A stretch of 64,000 nucleotides of DNA from Heterobilharzia americana (taxonomy: Eukaryota > Platyhelminthes > Trematoda > Strigeidida > Schistosomatidae). Positions 36,001 to 48,584 of the stretch are shown here, in pieces. Below the pieces are notes generated by a model, which saw only the letters and a list, made by a program, of their open reading frames with translations, had not been told where the DNA came from and searched no databases. The stretch spans positions 12,255,248 to 12,319,247 of the forward strand of contig OX104134.1 of the NCBI GenBank assembly GCA_944470555.2, given 5' to 3'. How positions within the stretch are numbered: position 1 is the stretch's first letter; each line of letters starts with the position of its first letter. Made by a program: the position numbers and the translations under genes.

Positions 36001-36683
36001 AGATCGTTAAAATACTTCAAGGAGGAGATTTCTGGAATTTTATGCCCAGTTACTTAAGGTGCCATCTCAAGAATTTATGCGGGCACCAATACATGCTTTG
36101 AAAAGGAATTTGATACATTTCAGTGAGTCTAAAGGGTTGCTGTTAAATTGGTGATTGGTCACATCCACCACTTGCACTCTGTCCCGGGAAGGGGCATCCC
36201 AGTCTCAGCTATTCGCATTCCGAATAATTATGTGGGCGCTCACTCTTCACATCTGTTTAAATCTGCTGGGACGAATCACCTGAGGTGAAATCAAAAATGA
36301 TCCAAAAACCACAGTCATCAGCACTAATATAAACTTCTGGAGTTGTGATCAAAATATATTTTGAGTAATGAATTACACGAAGAAATGCCATTTTTACAGG
36401 CAATATCTAAGTTTTATTTCTCTATTGTAGCTGTAAAAGTTTAGGAGGAAACAAAGTCTTGTGGAGTAAGCAACTGGTAGGATACTCCTGGTCACATATA
36501 TTGGATAAAAGTGACATCGTCAAACAACGGTGGTGGAAATTAATGAGGGTATAATCTCTCAGTATATGAAGTATCCTGGCGATAGTGATTCACGCAACCT
36601 ACAAGAGCATATTGCATATCGATTGCAGATAACAAATGAATCTAAAGATATGTCTGTATTCAATTATTTTTCACTGTCTACAG
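33018..36683. other. Unassigned 3.7-kb stretch
   Basis: Short frames on both strands without recognised domains. Probably old repeat sequence. No exon with paired splice signals and family similarity was found. Confidence 0.25.
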
Positions 36684-36989
36684 ATGGCAGGTGAAACTAC
36701 AGTAAAATTTACAGGCGTAGTTATTACATTTAGTGGTGAAAAGTCTTTGACAAGGTCGTTTGCCGTCTCTTCTTTGTTCCAGGGGGTGGTAGTCCCCTGG
36801 CTAAGTGAAAGAAGAATTTTACACTGCATGCGAGCAATGCACGTGAAGTTGCATGATGGATTTCTGCACTCATTCACAAGCACATTAAAGTTTTCCGGCA
36901 GGGGTGAAAATCAGGTTTTTCGGATCTGTATAGGCACCGTGCAAGAGACAGGAGGAAGCGGTTCAAAGAGTTCATTCCCGAAGAGGTAA
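36684..36989 (+). CDS. Hypothetical ORF, possible exon
   Basis: 101 codons from an ATG that directly follows a good acceptor-like tract (TTTTTCACTGTCTACAG). The product (MAGETTVKFTGVVITF...) has no domain, signal or membrane segment I recognise, and is basic at the end. It could be chance or a transposon remnant; coding status is doubtful. Confidence 0.2.
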   Translation: MAGETTVKFTGVVITFSGEKSLTRSFAVSSLFQGVVVPWLSERRILHCMRAMHVKLHDGFLHSFTSTLKFSGRGENQVFRICIGTVQETGGSGSKSSFPKR

Positions 36990-38019
36990 TGCTGGCTGAA
37001 TTTGCCAAGGGTTCTTACTGAATAGTAATAACGACACAGTCACACATCACTTTCACAGGTAAGTGTAAATCTCAGCGCAAACCACTTGTTTCCTAATAGA
37101 GGGTAGCTTCAGTCCCCACCCATTCGGTCACTAGAAGACATCCGTGTTGCGTGCCAGTGAGATGAAACATAGCAGCAGAATAAGTTTGCGCAAACCGGCT
37201 AGACAGACGAATGGAAGTATTGTCTCCGCACTAACAAAGGCCAGGATTTGTATTCGAACATTACATATCTTTCCCGGAGAAAAATAGGGCCTGAAGCCGG
37301 CGCCTTTTCTATATATTCTGCCTAAAAATAGTGACGGAGGGTTCGTTAGTAAGTGTCTGCGTGCTGTTTGCTACCTATAATTCTCTATCGATTGCAGAAC
37401 TACTTGTGTCACCTATTCTTGCTCTAGTTCGGGTCAAAGATTAATGTGGGTGGAGACCAGGCATCCACAGTCTACTACTTCGGCATCGCAACGTGCGGAT
37501 TTTGCTTGAAAGCGCCGGGTTGAAGCTCCAGAACACTCTGTTTACTATTTTCGCGGGTCGTGACAACTTTTGGCCGGCAAGCTCGAGTTTCCGCTGGTCA
37601 CCTGCATGGTCGATAACTCTCAGGTTTGGATAATTGTGAGTTTGTAGTCCTAAGAAAGTGAATCATTTCTATCCGTTGTAGTTTGGTGTTGTGAACATAG
37701 TAACACTGACCAATGGCGGATGGCATCAGCCAAAGCTTATTACTCTAAGATGAGTTCAGTTGTACCCACGCCAACATCTAGAACGGAGTCGCTCCTCCTA
37801 AACAAAAAGAAACAAACTGGCAAGCATGCAAAAGTAGCAAGAGTTCCAACAGACAGTTTGTTCGGCATGCACATGTCTTTCCTGCCTTATTTTTGTTTGC
37901 TGTGACATGATCATGTCAGCTCATGTACAACTGCAGTTGTACGTGCTTTGTTTATTGAACACTTTTTAGCCGGCATAAATTTAGTTATAACTTCGGCAAC
38001 TTAGGAATAAATGTATGCT
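36990..38019. other. Unassigned, with an 18-bp perfect palindrome at 37925-37942
   Basis: No gene recognised. GTACAACTGCAGTTGTAC at 37925-37942 is its own reverse complement. The palindrome is short enough to be chance in 64 kb of repetitive DNA. Confidence 0.35.
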
Positions 38020-38895
38020 AAAACACTTCGGGCGATGCCACACGTTTTCCGCAGCTTTCGAAGTGTCGTGAAGACTTTTCTGCAGCTCCCTAATTCAATC
38101 CGAAGTAATTTTCAGGCCTTTCCGCAGTCCCTTGGGTATACCCGTAATTTATTGCAGACCTTTACGCAGTTCTCCAATTTTTCAACAGAAAGACACACAG
38201 TTCCCTGAGTTGACCTGAGATTATAAGCATAACATTCCACTGTTCCCTAGGTTAGCCCAACGTTTTTGACCGGCTACATCACTGTTCATGCAGCGCACCG
38301 AAGTTACCATGCATACACTTCCATAAGCAAACAGTCAACCGGAAGGTAACATTATCTACAAAAGGAAAATCAGAAGGCCCTCGCATTGATTACGAGAAAT
38401 ATATTTCTTTCAGGCAACTCACCAGCCAGCATAAACTCGGGTTCAGCCCCTGCAATTTAAGCATGAATCTGAGGTGAAAAACTTAGGGCGACGCAACGTT
38501 TTTCTGCGGCTCCTGAAGTATCTTGCACCTTTTTCTTCGGTCTCCTAAGTTAACCCTAAATTTGTTGTGGACCGTTCTGCGGTTCCCTAAGTTTTTGACA
38601 GTAAAATTCAGAGTTCCCCAAGTTAGCTCCAAGTAAGTTTCAGGCTATTCTAGAGTTCTCCTGGTATGTCCGATATCTATTGCTAGCCGTTCTGCGGTTC
38701 CCCAAATTAGCCCGGATTAAATTGCAGGCCATTTCACAGCTCCCCTGGTAAGCTTGAGATTTCTCGTAGACCGTTCTGTAGTTCCCCAATTTTTTCGACA
38801 GAAACATTCACCGTCCCCTGAGTTGGCCAGAAGGTATCCACAGAACATTTCACTGTTCCCACAGTTGACTAGAAGTTTCGAGCTACATGCATCAC
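38020..38895 (+). repeat. Degenerate tandem array, period about 42 bp
   Basis: Units of the form cyrTTCtGCrGTtCCCyaAgTTaGCCcgraatttattGCAGrC recur through two blocks, 38040-38280 and 38500-38890. Examples: CGTTCTGCGGTTCCC at 38580 and again at 38690, CGTTCTGTAGTTCCCC at 38771 and ATTTCACTGTTCCC at 38846. Some units are truncated to 34-38 bp. Divergence between units is high, so the array is old. Confidence 0.7.
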
Positions 38896-40119
38896 TGCTC
38901 ATACATCTCACCTGAGGTGTCGTACAAACATTTCCACAACTAAACAACCGGGTACGATTATCAACTAGAAGAAAGTCAGGAGGCTTTCACATTGTTCATA
39001 GGAAATATATTTCACCAAGAGAATTACGTTAACGTTAGGCACTGTGATCATGTGCCAACACTTCTTCCCCTTGTCCCACTCTGGCCCATCCAAACAATCC
39101 CGATCGGATGGCCTGTTACTCTCACTGACGTCATTACCATCAATATTTTGTAAATAATTGGTATTAGAAGGAAATACGCCTACCGAATATGGCTTCCCTC
39201 CCTTTCAATCCCGTTTTCCGACTCTGTCCTGGTTGTCGTGGGACCAGCGTTGTATTCTACAGCTATTTTGTTGGCGGCTGCAGACTTGCTGTAGCCGCAG
39301 TGCCCGTGTCAATCGAAAGTAGCTTCTACGAAGAATAAAGAATCTGTATATTGTCACGGACCTACCATTTATAAGCTTGTGCTGTAAGGTCTTCTTGAGT
39401 AGCTTCCTTAATGCGGTTGGCGACCATGAGTTACTCGTGCTACGTTCAGGTGACGGTACCGTGCCCACGGTCCCTCTAACGGAAACCCAATATCGTAACC
39501 AACCAGACTCGAGATGTCTTCAAAGACCTCGTTCCGGAACGCAGGGTCTTGAAACTTCTATCCCGTTCCTCACATCTGTTCGTCATCGTTTGGATGCCAC
39601 CTTCCAGGTGATGTCAATTTGTAGACTGAGTCCCTCGCGGTACCATTTTTCTCAGTGAAGACCTCCAACACCATGTCCGGCGTCTTTTTGACATAGAATA
39701 TCCACTGGTCGAAGCGATCATTTTTATCTAAGAATCAAATGAAGCATGAGAAAACATACTTGACGGCCGCCTACGTAGCAATAGGCCGTCTGCGTTCCAT
39801 TGCAGGCCGTTCTGCAAAGAATATGTTGACAAATTCATGCATACACTAAGCGAGATGCAGCCGAGGTCAGTCAACCGCGGGGTCTTGCGGAATGTGTTGT
39901 GAGGCCTCAGTTTTTATAAAACACTGTTGATGACTCAAGCTTATCATTTCCACATCATTTTTACGGTATGACTGGTACTTTATTTTTTGCCGTCACTGAA
40001 ATGTTATTCGCTGATCGATCAACCCTTACCCTTACCATGTCAATGTCACCGTTTGCGGACAAAATTAGATTTCACATGCATACATACGCGTTTCTGAATT
40101 GGCTGATTAATATTCCCGG
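38896..40119. other. Unassigned; possible old LTR-like sequence at 39.0-39.5 kb
   Basis: 39030-39480 has a GC-richer, LTR-like composition with an AATAAAG near 39337, but no second copy was found in the window and no LTR ends were defined. No protein recognised. Confidence 0.2.
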
Positions 40120-40270
40120 AGGAATAAAACCTCCCATCCGGCTTCGGTCTTCTTTTCTGTTCGTCCTGGGTTGCAGTCGGTAGCTCTTGCGTACGAAGGT
40201 AGCTGTCATTTAGGGGTGCGTGTTATGTCCGCTCAGGATATATAACGAAATAAGAACATGTTCAACACTT
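40120..40270 (+). repeat. Dispersed repeat, direct copy of 58570-58720
   Basis: Shares CTCCCATC, GGCTTCGGTCTTCT, TGGGTTGCAGTC, GTAGCTCTTGCGTAC and a following ATATATAACG-type segment with 58570-58720 in the same orientation. The second copy lies directly outside the right arm of the giant inverted repeat. Confidence 0.6.
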
Positions 40271-41360
40271 TCCTGGAAAATACATCCCTGGTTTGTAGAC
40301 ATTCTTCGCCATTCAACGATGTGATATCGACCAGCGCATTTGCAGTTTGTGGTGAAGCGTAGCTAAGGAAGAGGTTATTATTAGAGCAGAAGCCTGCGTG
40401 GGTTTTTACATTGGCGGTTCACAGTTTGTTCACCAACCGATTTTAGAGAATCATTTTTGCACGGTAGTTTGACAGATGCTGTCTTCAGTATGCGTACCAT
40501 AGGGGACGTTAACGCTTCTGTCAGGGCTATCTGAAACTCAGGGGTATTAGGCGAGACTTTCGTGTACCAAAATCTTCAGTGCATAGAGAAGAAAGTGAGC
40601 CTTCCTGCTTATGAACTAATCGTGATAAGTAGGCATAAGATCTGTTGGTGGACAAACATAAGACGCGAATATAAAGCAGCAGAAATTCAGTATCTAGTTA
40701 CTCATAATAATAATTTATTTCCGAATTTACAGATACATATCATCGTTAGACAAACGCTTATAACATTAAACGGTGAAAAAACTTTGGCGATGTTTTTACC
40801 ATCTCCTATTCATCTCAGGTAGCGGAAATATCTAGTCTAAAGGAAAAAGGACTTCATGACCTATGAAGATGGCGAACTTTAAATTAAATCCAGAACTTCG
40901 GGTCCCTTCATTTTGTCAAGTAATACATCGGATCAAATTTGTCATTTCCACATAGTTTTAATCATGCAACCATGTTGCCTGATCGTTTCTCTGCTGTAAA
41001 GCGCACTGAAAGCTGGTAAACAAATTAGGAAGCACCAATATGGTGGATGACGACGGGTTCTCCGGCTTATGATCAAAGATAAGTGATTATACCGGAAATA
41101 TTTAGCTAAAACTGCAGGCCGTTTCACATTCACTCACATATAGGTGGCATAAAGGCGAAAATGATGCTGCGACATGAGGAAGTGTTGCAGGAACATTGAA
41201 TAATTATGGATTCAGTAAACATATTGAACCCAGAAATACAAACAGATATTTACAGAATGTCAAAATCAATTGAAGATTTGCTTCAAAATCTCCGCCCGCA
41301 TACTTAACTGCAGCCTTCAAAATGATCAGTAAAGGAAGGATTTTCCGCATTATGTCCGTG
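40271..41360. other. Unassigned left flank of the giant inverted repeat
   Basis: No gene recognised. The last about 20 bp (41341-41360) already resemble the arm end but with mismatches, because the boundary sits inside a short-period repeat. Confidence 0.3.
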
Positions 41361-41500
41361 CTGCACGGACTATTTACGCGATGCACCATTTCCACGTTAC
41401 CTATTCAGGGATCTTTCATACATCGATCGGATTATTTCAACACTACCTGCATCATTTACGATTTGGCCTGCATTATTTCTGCTTTCCTGTCTGACTGGAT
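41337..41500 (+). repeat. Short-period degenerate repeat at outer end of left arm
   Basis: Units of about 20-21 bp such as GCATTATGTCCGTGCTGCACG, GACTATTTACGCGATGCACC and GCATTATTTCTGCTTTCCTG. The mirror copy is at 58390-58553 on the other strand. The arm boundary falls inside it. Confidence 0.5.
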
Positions 41501-41919
41501 ATCCACAAATTTTCACCAGAATACAGGTTTAATTATGCAACAGCAAACATGGCTTCATAACTTGCATGATGATGACTAAGATCTCTCAAATACTTTCAAG
41601 CTATTTGACAAGATCGATGCTTTCCAACGAGAAATGTGGTGGCGTGTAGCAACGTTTTTCAATACGAACTGGCCCATTTCCAACTATAGCACAAATATAT
41701 TTGCGCTTTAGCTTCTCTAACGGAAAAATTGAGCACATTACCATCAAATATCTTCCCAAGCATTCGAGTAAATAAAGGCATATGTGCATAAAAAACATCT
41801 ATGTCACGCCTGACTGCAGTTTCACAGATTTCACTGAGTTTGCTGCTCCGGTTCCGCCCAGCTCCTTATCTATAGCCTGTGAATATTTCAGTTAGCGCGA
41901 CTGCGACTTCCTTATATTT

Positions 41920-42175
41920 TTAGTTTATGAAAATTTGGTTCACTTTTCTACTCGTCTTGACATCACTTTAGATTTAGTATTTACAAACGACACTGGCATG
42001 TGTGAAGCCTGTAAACAGGCCCCGCTGCCGAATTCTGACTACTGCATTGTACTTTTTCTGCTAAAAGTATACGGCGAAGGCTTTTGGACGTCTTTTCAAG
42101 AAAGCGCAGTACGGATGTCATTCAAAGGAGAATATACCACGCTTGAGAAGTATACTTAAAGAAACAGACCGAGAT
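41920..42175 (+). pseudogene. CR1-like endonuclease fragment, left arm
   Basis: VHFSTRLDITLDLVFTND...APLPNSDYCIVLF matches the end of the CR1 endonuclease (ILDLVFTN ... PLGNSDHCIV), with the catalytic SDH changed to SDY. It lies tail to tail with the gypsy relic, whose minus-strand stop is at 42194. Confidence 0.6.
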
Positions 42176-42193
42176 ATGTTTGCTGATGAAGTT

Positions 42194-44217
42194 CTAGACA
42201 ACACTGTCAATAATATCAAAAGCTATCCCACATTCTGCGTCTGCATGTCCAAAGTCTTCCGTTCGGCGATATTTAATATTGAAATCGTAGCTCAATAGTG
42301 TTACTGCCCAACGCTGAAGTCTGTTGGCGGGATGAGCTGGAACGCTGAGTTTTGACCCAAAGATTGGGAGGAGGGGCTTGTGATCGGTGAACAAGACGAA
42401 TTTCCATCCATACAACATCTTGTGAAAGCGTCTGACCGCAAAAACTAAGGCAAGTTTTTCCTTCTCTATCTGTGAGTAGCGTTTTTCTGCCGGCCTGAGT
42501 GATCGAGATGCATGTATGACAGCTTTTTGTGAACCATCTGGATATTCGTACAGCCCCAACACCAGCGGTGGAAGCATCTGCGGCAATGACGATTGGTAGC
42601 TCTGGGTCATAATGTGTTAACAGGAGATCAGAGCTGAGAGTGGACTTGAGTCATTCTATACCAGTTTCACATTCTCTTGACCAGGACCATGCGGCATCCC
42701 TGCGCAGGAGACGATTCAAAGGTTCCCGTAAACCATGTAGGGAGGGCAGGAACGCTGAATAATAACTGAAGAGACCAAGGAAGGATCGGAGAGCCACGAC
42801 ATGTTGGCGTCGGCATCTGCTGTATAGCACGAATGTTTACAGGATCGGGACGTCTACCAGATGCATCAAAGACGAACCCCAAATATTTTACTGACTTTGG
42901 AAAGAATTGATATTTCTCCTTTCTGAGTCGAAGGCTATTGCCTTGGATTCGCTGTAGGACCAATCGTATTCGATTTGTTAATTCCGCCGAACAGGTAGCA
43001 ACTATTATAACGTCGTCGAGGTATGCAGCAACACCTGGTATGCCTGCTAGCATAGTATACATGATCTGTTGAAAAATAGTGGGGGCAGTTTTAATGCCGA
43101 ACGGCAGACGATTGTACTGGAAAAGACCTCGGTGAGTATTGATGGTTAGTAATTCACGTCATTCTGGAGAGACTTCGACTTGTAAGTATGCGTCCGCCAA
43201 GTCGATTTTCGCGAAATAGTTTCCTCGATTTACAGTAGCAAATAGATCATCTGAGACAGGTAGGGGATAATAGCGTTGCTCCAAAGCAGCATTTAACCCT
43301 GTCGAAAAATCAGCACATAGTCGGATGGAGCCAATAGCTTTCTTTATGACGGCGATCGGAGCAGCCCAGAAATAATGGGATACTGGAGTGATGGCATCCT
43401 ATTCCTGAAGTTGTTTCAGCTCTGCCTCGACGAGAGGTAGCGATGCATATGGGACGAGCTTACTAAGACGAAAAACAGGTGATGCATTTGGTTTCAGGCG
43501 TAGGACGGCTTTGGTTGTGATACAGTGACCGGGGCGAGGTTGGAATACACCTGAATATTCAGTAATAATATCGTTAAGGTTTATCGTGACGTCTGATGGT
43601 GCTTCCACTTTGTTGTATACCATATTTAGCAGATGGTCGGTGAGTTTCGAACTCTCGAACCAGTCGAGACCCAGAAGGTTTAAATCAGAGTCAGATAGAT
43701 AAATCCCATCTATCGAAGTATCGTGAAAAGATATAGTACATGATAACTGACCTGTTAGTGGTAATCGGCCACCGCATGTGCTAATAGCAGTTTGTAGTCT
43801 TCTGAACAGGTCGGCCAATCTTCCACCATAGCGTCTTGGAAACAATCGTAATATCGAAAGCTGTGTCGACTTGTAGTCGTACTGGATGGTAATTTGTCTG
43901 GACAGTGATACATTTTCTCCGTGCTGGTGGATGTGCTTGCAAAGCAGCAGTAAGATTAAGAGATTTGCGGACTGGTCGAGACTTGGATCTTCGACGATGA
44001 CTGGATGGTGACCTGCCTGTTCTTTGTGATGGAGGCTGCTCTCGAAATTCGTCCTCGTGACCCATAGTATTGCAATCTCTGCATGTATTATGCTTATAAG
44101 GACAAGATTTGACGAAATGTCATGCGCCACAATGTCAGCAGGGGTTGAAGAGGTCTTCTTCGTGTTTCTTTTGATATTGTATGAGCTGCTGGGCCAATAT
44201 TGTAGATAAGTTTTCAT
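42194..44217 (-). mobile_element. Ty3/gypsy pol relic, left arm
   Basis: A corrupted gag zinc-knuckle segment lies at about 44170-44060 in a different frame. Protease follows with VDTAFDITIVS (Asp codon near 43867), then GLDWFESSKLTD and PVFRLSKLVPYASLPLVEAE leading into RT. RT has YLDD at about 43023. RNase H has ADAST and FTDHKPLLPIFG (42610-42194). In-frame stops sit after LKQLQE (43399) and after VSPE, and a frameshift lies between 42667 and 42610. Integrase and LTRs are absent. The layout is that of K02A2.6-like gypsy elements. Not functional. Confidence 0.8.
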
Positions 44218-45240
44218 AATATCTTCGTTGACATGAAATTCATACCCAGTAATCTACTACGGTTATTTTTAGTTTCGTTGTAAGGTTTTAAAACAAAAAT
44301 ATTTCCGCGCAGTCAAAAAAAGGAAGCATTCAGTACGATTTACAAATAACATAGGAGACACCCTGACCGAGAAAATGAACAGCATGAGATAAACGTTATT
44401 CACTGCTTATCAAGTTTGTACTACCCAAATTGATGAGTATCGCACAATGAAGATACGAGTTTCTGCATTTTACAGATCAAAACTAACCAAATTCAAAGAT
44501 TTCGGTTGCCAAACAAGGAATGTACATTAAAATTGTAGTGGAACTCCATGAAAACTGCTCTTTACAGTGAAATATATGTCGAGTTGAACTAATAGTCCTC
44601 AGGTTTACGGCTTCGGCGGTTTCTAACGAAGAAAATATACTGTTGCCGAGACTCACAACTTCTATATAGCTATATAAAGAACGAGAAATAAAACACAACA
44701 AATGAAGTGTTTCGGATACATCATAAGAAGAAATCAAAAATGCAACAATAACACCTGATCTAGGCCATATCTACACGTTTGTCTATCATAAGCAAAGTAA
44801 TGAATACCCATAGGCTTCAGCTGAATACTTGGACAGGTAGTCGCAAACCTGTATACCGAAATTCAGCTTTGTACTACTTATTTACCATTTTAGATTGAGA
44901 AGCTGTTTTGTACATTGTAGGCTGGTTTGTTTGCAGGGAGTGATGGGGCTTTTGGTCGGATCATTGAGCATTTTCCTGTCAAGTAACTGGATATCAGTGA
45001 TAATGTGGTATTCTTGACTTAGTGTAGAACGTTTGTGGTGAAAAAAGAGGAGTCAGAAAAGCTATTGGGGGGAAAACAGCGCTACCAGTTATAACATGCA
45101 TGGGATATGACCAGTAGGTTAGACGCTGGGGTATGAGAGCGGGAAGACAAACACGAAGATTTTCAATTAGGAATGCCTTATATCACTCCTAGGCCACATT
45201 TACTCACGCACCATTTTCGTATTCGCTCGAAACAGTCAAC
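44218..45240. other. Left arm, unassigned segment (mirror at 54651-55673)
   Basis: No gag or LTR recognised upstream of the gypsy relic. The 84-codon frame at 44483-44737 (mirror 55154-55408) has no recognised domain. Confidence 0.3.
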
Positions 45241-45501
45241 TTAGGACTGGTTTCTTCTGTGGGCAGAGTATTTCCCATCGCACGCACTGTGAGAAAAGTC
45301 AAATCTAAGTCTCGTCCCAGTCATCTGGTAGTGTATATGAATAGGGTTCTCAAGAGACTTTTGGCCCTGAATCAATAATGTTGCCATGCTAGGATGGTTT
45401 ACATTATGTATAACCTTATAGGATGTTATTACCTCGTTCCCCTTCCTTTGACAGCTCGAGTTCAACAGATCAAATCGTCTTACGCGTTCTGGTTTTCTCA
45501 A
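45241..45501 (-). pseudogene. CR1-like C-terminal fragment, left arm
   Basis: ERVRRFDLLNSSCQRKGNEV followed by ITSYKVIHNV fits the post-RT domain of CR1-like elements (YEERLRRLxLxxLxxRRxRGDxIxxYKIxHG). Isolated, with no RT core adjoining. Confidence 0.6.
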
Positions 45502-45758
45502 TCTTCAATGCACCTTCTTAAGTGTTTGCGTTCCTCTTCAGTAGAGGTGGGCTGTAGCGTTGAACATTCCTAAGTCTTTCGAGTAACTTGGATAATATAG
45601 GCAATAACGCTACTAGTCTTTAATCAATCAGGTTTTCTTAGTCTTCTGCCCTGAAGATTGGTGAAAGGATAACACACCTTCATTCCTTAGGGGTTACCTA
45701 CTTTTAGAGGACGCGTGAACAGATTTCAATCGGATGCGCCTGCAACTTCGGGACAGCT

Positions 45759-45998
45759 TCATAGGCCCACCAGTCTCATGTTACCACGGGTTGAAGATCG
45801 TTTTTGTCTAAGTAAGGATAGCTTTGCATGACTTGTTTTAGTGGAGTTTTTATGCCATCCAACTTTGTATCTCAGTTTCCAACTGCGTTGCCTTGCTGGT
45901 GGAAAGGTTACTGTCACTAGCTGTTCGTGAAGTCGAATGCTCAACAAATCCGCTATCACCCTGCTATTGAGGGCCTCATGGCGTGATTTGGTTTGCAA
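45759..45998 (-). other. 79-codon frame of unknown nature, left arm (mirror 53893-54132 +)
   Basis: The basic peptide (e.g. HEALNSRVIADLLSIRLHEQ) has no recognised family. Preserved identically in both arms, which reflects the duplication, not selection. May be retroelement-derived. Confidence 0.25.
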
Positions 45999-46396
45999 AT
46001 CGTACAGTGATTTTGCCTGAACAATTAATTTTCGGACGAAAGTACTTCTATTTTAGCCACTGCATATGCAACGGTAAGCCAAGGACTTGCGGAGCTAACA
46101 ACGTTAGGGAATCTTAGTTTGAATGAAATGTGGTCGGACAAAATGGCGCTTGTACTTTGAGAGCAGCCTTTCGTGAGTTGAAGGCACATCACTCATGAGA
46201 ATGGAGGGGGTTCATCATATAAAGGCAACTGACATGCAGGCTGAAAAATGACTTATCTCTGAAGGAAGCAAGCAAAACGCCGGCCACACAAGCCAAACTG
46301 ATTTTGCAGCACGCTTGACAGTGATAGAAACATATGCGTTGATACACTCATACATCTAAGCTGGCTGATGCGAACAAAACACGAACTATTTAAAAA

Positions 46397-46500
46397 ATGG
46401 ATTCAGGTGAGATAAATGACCATCTTCGGAGTGAATCGTTCTCTTAGCTAACGTTTTTCTTTCAGGACGCATTGACGTCACGGGAGATGTCACCATCAAA
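46397..46500 (+). CDS. Candidate 5' end of a cellular gene: two tiny exons, left arm
   Basis: ATG at 46397, 10-nt exon ending at donor GTGAGA (46407). A 59-nt intron ends in GTTTTTCTTTCAG (46465). A 35-nt exon (46466-46500) ends at the strong donor GTGAGT. Joined, the exons give 15 full codons, MDSG-RIDVTGDVTIK, ending in phase 0. A further acceptor-like TGATTTTGCAG lies about 90 bp upstream. The next exon was not found within the following sequence; the dispersed repeat begins 90 bp downstream. The protein is too short to identify. Could be a real gene start or a duplicated 5' remnant. Confidence 0.4.
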
Positions 46501-46589
46501 GTGAGTACACGTCTCCCTCCTCGGTATAATTAACCAAATGTATACTGTTTTCTTATTGAAGCTACTACAATACACCCGAAATATAGAAA

Positions 46590-48290
46590 ATTTTAGGAAC
46601 CTTATAGTGGAAAAACTATGTAGTCGATCTCACATGCATACATGAAAATGTACATAATGTTCGAATAAGTCTAAAAGAATAGGAACTTCTCCCTTCTCCA
46701 AGTTAGACTACATAGTAATTCCCTTCTCCATATCTGCTCGTGCTTCTCCTTTCTTTTCCCTATTTGCAGCAACAGCTAGATGAAAACATTGGATGTTGGA
46801 TTTTAATTTGAACGTAACCACTTAGTGGAAATAATGCCTGCTCCGTGATGCCAAGAATTATTGGACTGCCAACAATCTTTCTCGGTTTCCGGAACATCTT
46901 CACGATTGACTCACCCACTGGTAAGGATTCTCTAAGCTACGAACTGTCTAAACTTCCTCAACAGTTATGGTAGCACAAATATTCTGAACAGATGATTAAA
47001 CCGAAGACCGATATACATATTGGCTCGGAACGCGGCCTACCTGCAGTAGCTCCACACTATATATGTTTCCAGTACTCTTTATCAAGCGATCTCTTCAAAT
47101 GGAGGACACCATGCATCAAACAAACTTCTCGAATAATGCTGCCTACGTTAATACGAAAGACGCCTGAGGTCTATGTATATCTATTACCATTTGAAAGAGT
47201 GAGCGTTCCAACGTATATTTCGACGCCCTAAAACAGGTATTTCTGGTGTTATCAATCCATATTGCCTTTAAACGTAATATGGTGGACTGAAAATGCATTG
47301 ATTTAGACACTTACCTTGGTTTTATAACTGTGGACACTTAATGATACTGCAGATCGTATACATAAGTCCTCCATGGTTATTTAAGCTGAAGACTGAGGCA
47401 TTTTCTAATGAACAGATGGTCATATTACTAAATAACAAGCTATATAAATGGACTAACAACGTAGACTAGTTGTAGCGCAGACTTCGAACATCCCGCTCTT
47501 TATTTCTAATAACGGAGCCTATCTGTGCGATGGAGGCGAAATTCCATGTCCATCTCGTGAATTGCAGTAAGTCTTAATAAGATTATGCACATCAACGACT
47601 TGGTACTTGAATTATACGATACTAAATACCATTTTGCAAGCTTTCAATAATTATCAACTTGACGATGCTTGTAAACTGGTATCTCCCATGTTAAATCCAC
47701 TATATAAGAATAAGAATTATTATTTTCTTGACTTTAACACTGCACACGCTTGAAAGTGTCATTTTGCTTATTTAATAGCTTGCATTGTCACCAATATACA
47801 GCTTCGTTAGTGCCAACGTAGAAAACTTAAGTTTTTTCTCGCTCTTCTATTGGTTATGGTTTGGTACGGTTCACCTGGGTAATGGACGAGGAAATCCGCC
47901 CTACTTTTAGCTTCGGTGAGGTGGTTGGTTTGTGGGTCGGTTTGTTTCGATTTTTAGAGTCCCTGGGGTGCTATGAGTCGATGGGTATGTTAGGGGGACT
48001 GTCATGACTCCTGTTCGTGTTGGTATCTGATTGGGAATAATAAGGTAGTATTAAGGAATAGAGAAAAATCGAAAACTAAAATAGAGAGAGAAAGGGGAAA
48101 AAGTCAATCAAAGGAAAGATCTAATGTTTTTGTTAGAGTTAAATGACCTCCTTTCTCCACCATTCGGTACCCGTTGAGCCTTGTAGATTTTTTAACACGT
48201 CAGTGTGGTGATGCCTGTGAACTGGCTTTCCTAATGTTAAATTACCAACGTGAGAACAAAATACTCATTTGTTTATTTTTTTAGAACTTC
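46590..48290 (+). repeat. Dispersed repeat, copy B
   Basis: Homologous to 22070-23440. It crosses the inner boundary of the left arm (about 47745) and ends near 48290 with the CCTAATGTTAAA / TTTGTTTATTT tail, with a stretch inserted between about 47800 and 48200 relative to copy A. Confidence 0.6.
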
Positions 48291-48584
48291 AAAATAGAGT
48301 GAATTTTTCGGTCACGCATAGATGGTGATAAAGTATTGCTTCGTCTGGGCACTTTCTAACAGGTCACTTGCTGACTGTGGACGGATGCCTAACGCGATCA
48401 ACCTGCTGAATGTAATTTCCTCCTAAGAGTGAGCAACTATGTGAATGGTTGATTTCCTACGTCTTATCAACCCTATCAGGGCTGCTTTCATGTCGTTTGC
48501 TGACACCTGTTTGAGTGAAGTGACGAAGTTTTTAATAATATCAGTTGCTGCCTACTATCTGGCTTGTGTAACCTCCCATGGTTA
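47746..48584. other. Spacer of the giant inverted repeat, left part
   Basis: Tail of dispersed-repeat copy B, then sequence without recognised gene up to the RTE-like element. Confidence 0.3.

Larger units (their letters stand above)
41361..47745. repeat. Giant inverted repeat, left arm (about 6.4 kb)
   Basis: Reverse complement of 52146-58529. Paired coordinates sum to 99891 on the inner side and 99890 on the outer side of a 1-bp indel near 43344. All coding segments compared across the arms give identical translations. From outside in: short-period repeat, CR1 endonuclease fragment, gypsy pol, CR1 C-terminal fragment, candidate gene exons, dispersed repeat. Identity falls off in about 20-30 bp at each end. 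Confidence 0.93.

Noticed and set aside
46397..46500. Naming the candidate 5' exons as a specific gene family
   Set aside because: Only 15 residues are available and no following exon was found, so any family name would be a guess.
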